From assembly GCA_018873245.2 (NCBI GenBank), contig JAEMBT020000009.1, positions 17,639,794 through 17,703,793 on the forward strand: a stretch of 64,000 nucleotides of DNA, given 5' to 3'. This DNA comes from Archegozetes longisetosus (lineage: Eukaryota; Arthropoda; Arachnida; Sarcoptiformes; Trhypochthoniidae). Below, one piece after another: positions 49,016 through 60,391 of the stretch; the first letter of the stretch is position 1; each line of letters begins with the position of its first letter. The translations under genes and the position numbers were made by a program. The notes beneath the pieces are model-generated. The model had not been told where the DNA came from. It ran no database searches and worked only from the letters and a program-made list of their open reading frames with translations.

Positions 49016-51708
49016 TACAGAAAGGCTTTTGTGACTTAATTTTGTGTATCATTTAGTTTCCAATTGGATTGCAATATGTATTATATCTTTGTTCTAAAGA
49101 CGACTACATGCTTATTACGAAGGAGGTTATCTCAGAAATAATAAGTTGATATAAGATGTAATAATAAGCCCTAAGCCATGAAAATGTTCTGTTTTAATAT
49201 GTCACAGAATCATCTCATAGTGTATATAGGCTTTTCAGTGACTCATTCAAAGTTACTCTCTTATTACTAGTATTAATTTCAGTTGTAATCTATTGTTTCA
49301 TGAGTCACGAAGGAGGCAATCCCTCTGGCCTTTGGCTTAATTTCTGCCAAATTGTCTTTTCAGGCGGAATATCAAATGAAACAACTACTTCTTTACTGGC
49401 CTCAATTCAAATGATAGATCACTGATAAATTCTTAGGATAGCATTCGGTTATCCATTAATGGATAATATTTTCAAGTAATTGTTTGGAGTTATAACTTCA
49501 AATACTTGGAATAATAGTATTGAGAGATTACTGTTAGATAAAATAATCATATGAAGGGAGAAGTGGACTCTTTTCAATTTGCTGATATTTCTATTGTTAC
49601 CATTCCTAACTTATGTGTCTTGTCAGTGCATGTCTACTGTATTCATCAGTGTTATTGAGTTAAAATCCTGCACCAAATGCAATATTAAAAGGGAGAATGA
49701 AGATTGAATTTTATATCTCTCAATGCATTCATATTTTTATATATGCTATTTCACCTTTATTGAAAGTCCCCCTTTGACTATCGAAAGTATCCCTTATTGT
49801 TAGAGTCGAGACAGTATATGCAGATTACGGATATATAAGTCATTCATTTAATTTCAAAAAATCAGCAAATCAAAAGGTTATACAATTATTGTTTAAATGA
49901 TCCTCATTTTTACTTGCTTATCTTCTGAAGTAAAATAAGTGACTGATGTTTGCATTATACATATAAAGCTACTTTGTCTTGATTCTACTTATTATAAATT
50001 TCACTCTTAAATACGCTCATCAAAGGGTTTTCAGCTCATGCCTGGAGAAAAGTTATCAAATGGTGAATCAAACACTATTTGAACTCAAGTTTTCTTAAGC
50101 AAGAATTTTTCAACATGAAATCACAAAGTCAAATTTAATTGAGCTATCGTTCCTCATACAATAACTCAATCAATTTCAACATAAAAAATATCGGTTATTC
50201 TTTAGCTTTGATTTTCATGTTTTAGATTTTTTAATATTCTTTCTTGCTTTAAATCTTATTATGGGATAATTTATATTTATCTTGATAGAAGTTTTAATAC
50301 ATCTTAAGGATTACTAGCATTTACTATTTGAGGGTTCAAAGGATAAAAAACCCTCTTCTTGGTAGTTTAGAGACTTTACTCAAAATTTGTAGACTTCAGG
50401 GTACTTCTAGGGATCTGACAGCCATACTTATCATACTTATAATTGAATAAGTGTAATATTCGCAGTATAAGAATGAAAATTATGAATGTATTATTAGTTT
50501 CTGGTTTAGTTTATTCACTTAACTATTATTGAAGTTTCTAGTTATTACTTTAATATAATACGCAATATGTGTCTAAGGAGATTTAATTACAAAGTTCTTC
50601 ATTGAAGTTGTGTGTTAAAGATAAAAACAATCAATATTAATAATTAGAAAAGAGTTCTCAATATGAGAGTTTATTCATTCAACAAATAATTTAAAAATGT
50701 AGTTCAAAGTGCGGTTAAGTAAAAATATCAATTTGATTATAAATCTTGAAGCCTGGAGAGTGTTGCAAAACAAATATAAAACTTCTCATCAAACTTTTTG
50801 GGTAATATAAAAGTTATAAACCATTTTATGAGAGTCTTACAAACGCTTTCAGTTTGTAGCTAATGATAAAAGATTTGATGGGCTAGAATTAGAGGAGACC
50901 ACAAGACGGTCTTGTGGGGTTTATTTAGGAAGTGACATCTGTTCAATTATTTTAGTTTGATTTATAGTATTTTACTTTAATTTTCAAGTTTCACTTAAGC
51001 TTTTAAGTACAGTTCAAATATTTATCCGTAAGATATATCGCACAAAAAACTGTGATTTTGACATCGAATTTTTTCTCACTAAATATTCTATTCCTTGAAA
51101 TTCAAGAATGGCTTCAAAGGCTACCCTCTTTTATATCATAACGATCTCTAAGTTGGCTTTAACAGAACTTCGCAAATATTTAATCATTGGATTTTTATTT
51201 AAATATTTTGCTCAATGCGCCCAAATACATAAAAGACAAAGTTGAAGATCTAATGTATATTTTTAACTTAGTTTTACCGAGTAATTAATCTCCGTATTCT
51301 TACTTTCAGTAGAGAACTAACTTAACATAGAGCTGACTAACATTAGTATTCTATGGGAATGCCTTTGGGTATATTTTGGTATACAGAAAATTGTTCAAAT
51401 CTGAACATATTGTCATATTTATTTTATGTGACATGGATCGTTTTAAACATAAAAACCCGAACTGAATATTTTATGTAGAATTTTTATGTGATGTGTGTTT
51501 CTCACGATGGATAAATTGAAACCAGGGGCCTCAATGTGATTCTCAACTTATTTTAACTATTTCTCTATCAGGGAGTCGGGATCAATTTGATAGAGAGTGC
51601 TTTGCTTTCTAATTTAATCTTAGTTTTATACTTATTTATTGCTTACTGTAAGCTTTTATTAAAAATTATGAATAATGATATAATTTATTATATTAATATC
51701 ATCTTTTG
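49016..51708. other. AT-rich gene-poor DNA
   Basis: 2.7 kb without genes. It contains one strong 19-bp hairpin: CCACAAGAC at 50899-50907 and GTCTTGTGG at 50909-50917, with a single-base centre. Confidence 0.6.
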
Positions 51709-51915
51709 CCTTACATATAGTGATACACAAAGTAAGAAAAAATTGATTGCTATTACATAGTTTCTCCTGCCTTTATCGTTTTTTAGTGTCCCTAATACTG
51801 CTGGTTTTAGCCAAAAATGTAAAAATATTTGTGTTTTCTGTAATTTAGGTACATAATATTTATAATTTATTTATCAGTCAAGTAGAAATGAACTTACACA
51901 ATGAGCGTAAAACTC
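51709..51915 (+). repeat. Direct repeat flanking the IR gene, copy 1
   Basis: Shares AGTGATACACAAAG, CTCCTGCCTT, ATTTGTGTTTTCTGTAATTT and ATTTATCAGTC..AGAAATGAAC in the same order and orientation with 54377-54570. It lies just beyond the IR stop codon. The copies differ by indels, so identity is only moderate. Confidence 0.7.
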
Positions 51916-52002
51916 TAAACACTTAAGGGGTTACACTAAAAGTGCCCGTAAAGTCAGAGTTTTGAATGACTCAATTGTCATTTTATCACTTCAGCATTAA
52001 TA

Positions 52003-53522
52003 TTAAGGTTCTTTACAAAAAAACCTGTTAATATAGGTTTTATGAATGTCCAGAAGTTTAATTATAAAAATTTCGAACAAACAAACTGCTATTGAGACTG
52101 AAAGACCATAAATTAATAGAAGATAAACTCCAATCATTTCGTCATTTGATAAAACCGTTTGCTCGAATTTACTCTCCATTAATCCGTTATAAACGCCATT
52201 ATCCCCGAAAATTCCTAACATTTCTTTCATCCAATGGTAGTAAAGACCACTCACTTGTGAATAAGTTATGCTTAAATAACACAATTATAAAATGAAAATT
52301 TCTCCTAAAAACTCGTTCATTTTCTTACATATCATCCATTGATTTCTTAATTTTTGGATCATTCTTAGCATTGAATGCCAAGAAATAACTCAAAAGTCCT
52401 CCTCCATCTTCAGATATGTGTAATTTTGTTCCATATTTTTGACCTAAAGCTTCAATTTCTTTTGAAAGACTCGCGAAAAGATACAACAGTCTGTTTTTAT
52501 CGAGGATGAAAACCGATTCTCCGGACATTATTTCTTTGATTAAAATTTCCTTTTGAAACGTATAATTGAGTAAATTTTTAGTAGAGTATTCTTCCAAGCG
52601 ATTCTTTAGAATGTGTTGAGTTTCTGCGAATTGAGCAGTTTGAGATCGATAATAAGCTAAATAACAAACAGTAAATATAATAGTTCTCACTATGCGCTTT
52701 CTGTCTTACTTATAATTTTAATTCGTTTCCATTCGTACAAATCATCCCAGGAATTAATGGTAACATCTGGAGTTTTTCTTATCATAAAGTCTCTTAATGC
52801 ACTCCCAATTATTCCCAAAAATACGACAGCGAACATGAGCCACGAGCCGATTATTGCTCGTTCGGAGAACTTTTTGGGAATACTAGGAAACGGTTCTGAC
52901 AGGAGAACAGATGAGAATCTCCAGATTTGTAGTAAAAAGTGCTTAACAAAAGATTTCCGTCTTAATGACATTATTATTGATAATGAAATTAAAGTAAAAA
53001 TCAATGAAAACCAAACTTCAAAACTGAATACTTTATACAAAGTGAATATCGATTCATTATTGAAAGTGTTTTTCATTTCAACTCCTGCAATGTTTCCAAA
53101 TGGAGCAAAATCTAGATGTTTCGAAAGATGAACATATTGTGGAATTAAATCCAGAATATCTTGAGAGGCAGTCTTTGGAGTCAAATATATTTGAGTTTGA
53201 TTTGTGTAAAGCGTTTCTACAAACCCAAAATTGTCCTCTGGAGTTGGAATCATTTGAACCCTATATATTATAAAACTTTAATCGATTAAACTTCAAATTT
53301 GTTTCTTACTTACATTGAATTCTCTTTAATTGATAGTTCTATCAGGAGGTTGAGGAAAGGTCCACAAATAGAATACAATCCGTTCGGTAGTCGTTCAGAG
53401 ATAATAACTGGCGGGTAATGAAATGTCATAAATGTTATGGTTTTCGACATAAATGTTGATTGGTTCGTTTCCTTAAATGAAACCGATTTAAAAGTTTCAA
53501 AATTGTGACAGTTATTAGGCAT
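52003..53522 (-). CDS. Ionotropic receptor (IR) family, divergent ligand-gated channel
   Basis: Four exons on the minus strand: 53522-53314, 53260-52710, 52656-52329, 52270-52003, giving 451 codons. The introns (53, 53, 58 bp) all have GT...AG ends (GTAAGTAAG, GTAAGACAG, GTAAGAAAA; acceptors ATATAG, ATTTAG, TTTAAG) and keep frame. IRs are chemosensory relatives of glutamate receptors in the dendritic membrane. Seen in order: a short S1 half (NGLYSICGPFLNLLIELS), TM1 at ~148-169 (FEVWFSLIFTLISLSIIM), a re-entrant pore stretch (~177-197), TM3 at ~204-228 (ERAIIGSWLMFAVVFLGIIG), S2 (TINSWDDLYEW ... VSGLYYHWM) and TM4 at ~408-433. The usual S2 glutamate-contact residues are not evident, as in divergent IRs. 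The N-terminus is short with no signal peptide. An ACAG just before the start (about 53532) could be an acceptor for an upstream exon not found. All frames are open, so it is probably functional. Confidence 0.9.
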
Positions 53523-53885
53523 ATTTTTAATCTGTTTTATTCACTTTATTTTAATCATTGATCACAGTAATCATAATGATTATTGTAAATAAATATACTT
53601 TTGATATATAAGTCCAAACAAAGTCTTAGTATTTCAAGAAGTTTATATTATTAAATAAAAATATCGTTGTTTACAAACAACTTTCTAAATCGCTCAGACA
53701 TCAAGTCATTTTTATTCAACAGATATCGTATTAGTTTAAATGAGGAATATCTATTTCTAAAGCAAACTTGTTTTGGATTGGCTTATATTCTGAGAAATCT
53801 CATTATATTCAAGGAGTGAATATTTAACTTTCGTAAAAAGAATTAATTATAACTTCAATAAATCAATATACCTCTCAAAAGACAG
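53523..53885. other. 5' flank of the IR gene
   Basis: 363 bp of AT-rich DNA that would hold the promoter or an unseen first exon. No TATA box or exon can be assigned with confidence. Confidence 0.4.
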
Positions 53886-53887
53886 TA

Positions 53888-54383
53888 CAGGGGGGTCACT
53901 TGCTTTACAAGGGGATACAACAATAACTATTGATGGTATTGGCTTAATTTTATTCAAAGTTTGTTTCTTTATAAAACCGAAATTGGTCCAGGTTATAAGA
54001 ACGAGTTTTGCATCTTTTCTGAATTTCTAGAGTAATTTATATTAGATTTGAGGCTTTCATAGAAAGCTCTTATTTACTCATTGTTATTACTATTGTTATT
54101 GTTGTTCACATTCCATTAACGCGCGTTTTTAAGAAATTTCATTTTTGAGTGAAATCAATGCTGATTGCTATCTCTTGAAAACCGCATAGACCTGTTTGAA
54201 CAACTTCTACTCCCATATCCAAACCGTTTGGAGGCTGTACGACAAGCAAATGGTGGGCATACCGATTATTGAACAAAGTCATTTTAATCCTTTTTTTATG
54301 TAGAATTTAATAAAGTTTGATTCAATTTTTATCTCTTACTGTTTCGGCTGTACCCTCTTTGACAAAGCAAGTGAATCACCTTA
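53888..54383. mobile_element. TA-flanked MITE with imperfect ~35-bp TIRs (496 bp)
   Basis: The left end CAGGGGGGTCACTTGCTTTA and the inverted right end TAAGGTGATTCACTTGCTTT share TCACTTGCTTT, then CAA.G.GG.TACA. TA lies outside both (53886-53887 and 54384-54385). It has no ORF of note. It sits ~365 bp upstream of the IR start. The ends are diverged, so the precise boundary is uncertain. Confidence 0.6.
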
Positions 54384-54570
54384 TATAGCGATACACAAAA
54401 TATGAAAGAAGAAAAATGATTCCTCCTGCCTTCAACAGTAAAATATTTAAATGATAATTACAATATTCAAATACTAATATATTTGTGTTTTTCTGTAATT
54501 TAGGTGCATAATACTTATACATTTATTTATCAGTCGAATGGAAATGAACATTTACTATGATCGTACAGCC
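54377..54570 (+). repeat. Direct repeat flanking the IR gene, copy 2
   Basis: Second copy of 51709-51915, same orientation, ~2.67 kb away on the 5' side of the IR gene. Its start overlaps the MITE right end by a few bases, so one boundary is approximate. Confidence 0.7.
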
Positions 54571-54644
54571 AACAACTACAAACTTAATGCACATAAAAGA
54601 TGTAAACTACACTTTCTATTTCATGATACATCTACTTGTCATTA

Positions 54645-54648
54645 CAGT

Positions 54649-54686
<38 letters not shown>

Positions 54687-54840
54687 ATGAAGCCGAATAT
54701 AGTGAAAAATGAGTTATAATGAATACTTTTAAAGTTATTTAGTTCAAGGACTGTGCACACTATATCCGATATAGTGAACTCTCATTATAATCAACCGATT
54801 TTCAGTGCTTTAGGCTGCTCGTTATAACGAGAAGCGACCG
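54645..54840. mobile_element. Pogo/Tc1-like MITE with a microsatellite inside its end (196 bp)
   Basis: The left end is CAGTCGACTCTC and the inverted right end CGGTCGCTTCTCGTTATAAC, with TA at 54643-54644 and 54841-54842. The left TIR has been expanded into (CT)17 at 54652-54685. The interior has a second inverted pair (GAGTTATAATGA / TCATTATAA). Related by words to the MITE at 40050 and the fragment at 13763. Confidence 0.75.
54652..54685 (+). repeat. (CT)17 microsatellite
   Basis: Uninterrupted CT repeats lying within the left terminal repeat of the 54645-54840 MITE. Confidence 0.95.
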
Positions 54841-54842
54841 TA

Positions 54843-55630
54843 TTAAACAAAAAATAGATTAATGTTATACTCTTAGGATGAATATCTACAAACTAAATAA
54901 CATAAAAGCTGTAAATACTATTTTTATTTTGCAATATTACGCAAGAAATCCTATAGAATAGCGGGAACCAAACGCAATTCTTATAGAAGAGAAACATCCG
55001 GGATGTACTTCTAGAACTGTATTGTACATGAAATACAGGAAATAAAAAGATATCAGCTGTGTCACACACTAAGCAGCACAGTTTAAACCTTATTAATGGT
55101 CGATTGCAACTAAAGTGATGAGTATAAATGTATCCGAAAAGCTATTGATATATTTATTTGTGTACATTTAATAAGAAAAGCCATTATGTACATGTATTAA
55201 CATCTGAGTTTATGTAAAGAAACGTGTCCTAAATGCATAGGAACGAGCTCACCATCAGGCGCTATCCATATTTATCGCCGATTAAGTTTTAGGTTGTACA
55301 CAACTAAACAATTCGTTATTATAGATAAATATTAAATGTGTAATAAATTTGAGAGCAAACGAAGACTGAAAGAAGAGCTAATAAGACTAAAACTGCCTAA
55401 TGTTAGCCTATTGTTGGGCCTTAGAACATTTTTCTTATAAATGATAATTAGGTCTATTAGGAACATTACAGAACCTATATCTATTGGTAATTAGACTTAT
55501 AAGCTGTAAGATAGAGACTATTGAAAGTGATGACTGCCTCACAGTAAATTGCTCAGTAATTATGGTACTGATGTTATTTATGCAAATGCCATGATTAAGA
55601 ACGCGACAGATCAGAAACTTATATACGTAA
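54843..55630. other. AT-rich intergenic DNA
   Basis: No feature supported. Confidence 0.5.
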
Positions 55631-55927
55631 TTTGATAAATTTATCTACAAACACAACTCGAATGCTCTGGTTATAACTATAACTAGTAGCATCAACTTTT
55701 TGGGATTGACACGAATAGCACTCTAAGAATACTTACAAATCATACAGATTTATGGTGATAGCTCTTCACAGCTTCTGCTTAACCTTGTTAGGAAATCATT
55801 CTTGATTGAAGAAATTCTAGATACTATTGACGATGAAGGTTACAAACAAATTGGTCAATTAGATTTGCATTATTAGGATATACCACGGTTGGCCAATAGA
55901 CTAATGATCTTGAGATCCTTCAGTTGA
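55631..55927 (+). pseudogene. Unidentified decayed coding fragment (three stops in one frame)
   Basis: One frame from 55631 reads through 98 codons with only three stops: FDKFIYKHNSNALVITITS..., INFLGLTRIAL, stop, EYLQIIQIYGDSSSQLLLNL, VRKSFLIEEILDTIDDEGYK, QIGQLDLHY, stop, DIPRLANRLMILRSFS, stop. The alternation of hydrophobic and charged residues and the mixed composition look like a real helical-repeat protein, unlike the Lys/Asn/Ile/Phe-dominated chance frames of this AT-rich DNA. I do not recognise the family. It may be a processed or truncated pseudogene, or an exon with sequence decay. No splice sites or catalytic motifs support more. Confidence 0.35.
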
Positions 55928-57860
55928 TGTTTGATATTTTGAAGGATATACTTCTAAGTGACAAGATTAGTGCAAATTCTAGTTTAAAATGAGTTACTGA
56001 TGGCATGATAAAGAGAAAATCAATTTTTTCTGTTCTATACACTTACGTTGAATATGTCAAACTATACACTGTCTGTTGCACAGACCTGATATGAAATTTA
56101 TTTATTTTAAATGTTTATGCTTTCCTCTTAAGGTTATTGTGTTTATTCTATGAAGTCAAGTTAATCAGCTCTTAAATTCTGATGTTTTTGTCAGATAAAA
56201 CTTGTTTGGTTAAATTCGTTATTATTTTCAATATTTTAGATTCTTTAAGTAGAATTCCTGCAGGATCAATATTTAAGAAAATATGATAAGAGGAAAAAAT
56301 ATTTCATAAGCTATTCATTTCGATTATGTGTCATTTCGCGAAATCGCATTTATCAGGATACCATTTTCCTGAACTTATAAATAAGTGTTTTACGTTTCAG
56401 TAAATATAAGTCAAGTATTTCTTTAAAATTTTGATTCTTCAGCAGCACCGTGGTTGAATACGGTGCAAAGGGGGTCCTACTAAGCTTCTTCGAAGGATTA
56501 AAAAATCTAAGTATTTACAAAATAATCTTAAAATTTACCTGATGTCTAAATCTATACAGTCATAAATCAATATAAAAATACCATAAACAACAAAAATGGA
56601 CTGATTTGAGCTAGAAATTCACACTATTTTATTCAAGTATTGAATTCTTGTCACATCATGCTTGGTTTTCTGGCTACGTCACGTTTCTATAGTACAACGA
56701 GTGTATTGCAATTCATAGTTAAGAACCGTCAATATAACCTTTAAAAAATATAAGCTATTTAAAACTCTATATATTGCCGATGCTTGAGCATTGTATTAGA
56801 ATCGATCCAACAGTTTTTCTTTATTTTATTCTTTTGGCTAAGTTATTGACACAAAAAGTTAATGAAATTAGGTTTGCTTATGAAAAGTAAAAATAATTTT
56901 AGTTACATGCACCTGTTTAGAAATTCGGCAAAACGGAAAATTAGTATTCATTTCTTTTTATTTCAAGCATAATAGGCGAAGATTAGCAAATATCCCAATA
57001 AATAAGTTTATATATAGTGGTTATGAGTTACATTTCTTTTCAATAGATAGGTAAAGCTATAGTAGATTACAAAGCTTCAGTTGATTCTGCTTTATAGGTT
57101 TGCGAAATTCTAGAACAATCAGTTGAGCTTTAATGTGAAAAAAACAATATTTCCCAAAGGGATATCACAATAAAGTGTGATTTTCTTGCATTCATTCATT
57201 GCATTGCCTGATTCTCCGTTGATAGAAATAAAAGTTATTTATGCATGGTTCATATTTGGAAGAAACATTGAAGAAACTTAATAGAAAATTAAATGTCTTA
57301 AAAATAATAATTAATCTGTAATAATAAAGAACAAAGCTTTTGGTTTCGAAAAGTTAATATTTATTTATTGAATATTGGTTTATTTCAATTATGGGACTCA
57401 GTTCATAATCAAGTTTTCTAGAATATTCAGCTGAAAATTCTCGAAAAATAATATTCAATAGTTGATTCAAAAATTTGTTAAGAGATGAGATCGATAGAGA
57501 TTCTATTTTAGAACAAATGGAATTCGTTATCTTGTTTGCGATTCTCGTCTTTGAATTCAAAACACTTAAAGTATTAATTGAAACCAGTAGAGCTATAGAT
57601 TTCAACACTACTACTTTTACCTGTGAAAAAATGAATTACTCTTTATTTTTACTTCAGGTAAAATTTAATCTATCTGAAAAAATGAATTTAAATTATTTAA
57701 TTATTGTCTCAAGAAATGGCTTCAAAAAATTAAGGATTAATATTCAACTCTAATTTTTCACGACCATCAAACTTGGCTAAATACATGAACTTTTATTAAT
57801 ACTCAACATTAATTACAATGGAAAAATAATATATTGAATAATAAATATGTATTAATAACA
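55928..57860. other. AT-rich intergenic DNA
   Basis: 1.9 kb. Two open frames overlap on opposite strands at 57354-57753; neither has a motif and each shadows the other. Nothing else is supported. Confidence 0.5.
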
Positions 57861-58516
57861 TAATTTAGTTTGGATGATGTGATGGAATATATGGATCGTA
57901 CTTGAGGAGTAGACGCATTCCGCAGAATTATAGTCGAAACTTATGATCTTCCAATCAAAGACATAAATGATAATGATTCAGACAATAAATTTGAGAATAA
58001 GATTGAGAATCATATTTCAGAGTTCCCTCGACACCTAATACAACAAATCAGTTGTAATTGGCTTGTACACTAAAAGAAAAGATAGCGTTTACTACTTGTG
58101 AGAAATTTCATTAAGAATTGGAAAGAACTTGATTGTAGTCCAGGAATGAGTGAAATCTTATTTCGTAATAAGAATTTCACTGAAAGGATGGAAGAGCGGA
58201 ACTGTTTGCTACGACCGTGAGCAAAAGCGCAAATCAAAAGGTAGTGAGCACAGTCAAACAAAAATTCTATAATACTGATAAACACTTCCATACAAGACTA
58301 TTTAGATTTATTTATATTAAAATTGATTGTAATCACGATTACATCAGTGTTAAGAAAATTAGTCAAAATTTGTCAAGTTCATCAAATTCAGGCAATAAGC
58401 AGCAGAAACATTGTAATAATCGTCAGACAGTTATTAATGATTTAATAAAGGACGAAAATCTTTTGCATATGAGAAAAATTGTTACACAACGGAAAACAAT
58501 CCAAATATTATTTTAG
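57861..58516 (+). pseudogene. Unidentified decayed gene fragment
   Basis: Frame 1 (57864-58220) reads FSLDDVMEYMDRT, stop, GVDAFRRIIVETYDLPIKDI, later ISEFPRHLIQQISCNWLVH, two stops, then LLVRNFIKNWKELDCSPGMS, EILFRNKNFTERMEERNCLL and a stop. A second frame then opens at 58217 and runs 99 codons to 58516 (SANQKVVSTVKQKFYNTDKH; later LSSSSNSGNKQQKHCNNRQT). The switch of frame at ~58217 with continued protein-like sequence suggests a frameshift in one ancestral gene. TTTAG at 57864-57868 could be a splice acceptor. The family is not recognised and no active-site motif is visible. Chance is less likely than for neighbouring ORFs because two consecutive segments show balanced composition. Confidence 0.35.
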
Positions 58517-59292
58517 ATGTGATTCGAAGTAAGAATTTTAATGATAAGAAAAAAGACCGTTGTTATTTCGGCTAATGAGGTGTGCAGTAAAATATTTATT
58601 AATAATGTAAAATCCAGGTGAGGAGGTGTAAAATTAAGATAGAGAGAAAAGGTTTTTAGCAAATATTCTTTGGCTAATTCATGCAATTCAATATTCAATA
58701 TCTACGCTTTTCGACTACTTTTGGCTTTTATCCGATAAAGAACTCGTGTCTACATATAAAAATTTTCGAGTCTTTAGCAGAATGTTTGTTATTGAAGGCT
58801 GTATTCATTTGTTTCACCAAATTGATGATTCAATATAGATTTCATGTTCATAAGTAGGTCCTTGTTAAGGCTTGTAATATTCATTCTTAACTCATGAAAT
58901 AATACAGTTTGCATCTGGAAATAACAAGATTGACATGATTGATACTCCCAAATTAATTTTCAGTGTGTAAAAATGATTATATGAGTACAGTATAATACAG
59001 CTTTGGTTATAGCGATCAGTCAAAACTTCAAATATCAACTGAATTTTGATAGAAAGGTCTCGTCCAATATTTATAGATTTTAATTAAATACAAAGTGTGC
59101 TAAAGCGAAAATGAGACTATGATCTTATTAGAAGCAATAACTTTAGCAGAATTTAATTTATGAAATGTTCAAAACGTGATCTAAGCCTTTATTTGAAAAT
59201 AATTTCATCTCGGAATAAGTCTACAATTGATTTTGAAACCTCATGCTTGCAATTCATTTCGGTTGGGGGGCTATAAATAAATATCTTTATAG
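58517..59292. other. AT-rich intergenic DNA
   Basis: 776 bp, nothing supported except the GGTTGGGGGGCTATAAATA stretch at ~59261-59279. It follows the mariner stop codon and may be the element's terminal region. Confidence 0.4.
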
Positions 59293-59615
59293 TTATGTTA
59301 TTAATGAGTTTCCATTATATTGAATATAGATACCATTAGCTTCAATGCATCTCTCATATCTTATGATTAAATCATCAAACCCTTTGTTGCATCCAATTTT
59401 TGCAAACTTCTTGATTTTATTTACAACTTTATTGATTGTTTGTTGTCTTGTTTAGGATGCTCTTTCTCAGCCTTTTCTTAAACTTACCGAACAAATCAAA
59501 ATCACAAATGGATAAATTAAGAGAGTATGGTGAATTTTTCAGTTTAGTGATTTTTAAACTTTTCAATGATTTATCAACTAATTTATTGAAATGAGTTGTT
59601 GCATTGACTATTAAA
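59293..59615 (-). pseudogene. Mariner-family transposase C-terminal remnant
   Basis: On the minus strand, HFNKLVDKSLKSLKITKLKN is followed by SPYSLNLSICDFDLFGKFKK and RLRKS. This is the P-Y-S-x-(D)-L-x-x-C-D-(Y/F)-x-L-F block of mariner transposases; the D of C-D-F is the third catalytic acid of the DD34D type. After several stops a shifted frame gives GFDDLIRYERCIEANGIYIQ and ends at 59293-59295, matching the mariner C-terminus (W/Y-x-K-C-I-x-x-x-G-x-Y-V). The helix-turn-helix and first two catalytic Asp motifs are lost. It belongs to a different mariner lineage from the DD37E element at 3109. Confidence 0.8.
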
Positions 59616-60391
59616 ATTATATTCTACTTATGCCATAATGTGTTAAACAAGTGCTTTGCTCAATTTAGTCATTATTTTAATGTAATACACATTATTTAAT
59701 GGAGAAGGAATGCTATTATACAACTTCGAAGGAATCAATGTTAATCAGGAATGAATAATTCATATAAAATTGCGAAGTCTCATTTTCACTTTCAAGAGCT
59801 TAGTATGAAAATATAGATCATTTCTCTCACTTCAGTTTTGTTATATTTAAATTTTAATATATTTAATAATTCAAAAATGCGAACAATGTGGGTAAAAATA
59901 GAATGTGAATGTATTGAGAGTAAATATTTAAACATGCATACAGCTTTTGTTATGTAATCTCATATCTTAAGCAAAACACGTTCTTATACCTGAACAAGCA
60001 CTGAATCATAACTAAAACTTTAGGTAAGCAAGTAGATCTAGTACAAATCGAATTAACTCGTATGTTTTTATTATATAATGCATAAACAAAATTTATGTAA
60101 ATCTTTAGTGGCAGATTTATCGTAATTACTCGAATATCAATACGATTTAAAAGTTAGTCTATACTTTTTTATATAAAATTGTAAGATTGCTTAAAAGATT
60201 ATATTTTAAAATAAATATTTAGATATAAATTTAAAAAATTGGTTGATTCCCTGTTGTATTAATTTGGCTGGTTTCAGGTGCAATAAGTTCAGGTGATCCT
60301 ATAATCGAACTTGTTTAATTGGATTGCAGATTGAATATTGCACCTTCAAGTAGAACTTATATACAATGCTGAACTCTCTTCTGCTCGTTTG
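59616..60391. other. AT-rich intergenic DNA
   Basis: 776 bp, no supported feature. It may contain eroded upstream parts of the mariner remnant and of the cysteine-rich pseudogene. Confidence 0.4.

Noticed and set aside
52757..53131. 124-codon plus-strand frame
   Set aside because: Antisense shadow of IR exon 2, whose transmembrane segments and splice sites fix the minus strand as coding.
57354..57753. Overlapping 84- and 92-codon frames on opposite strands
   Set aside because: Each is the shadow of the other; composition is I/L/N/S- or F/I/L-rich with no motif.
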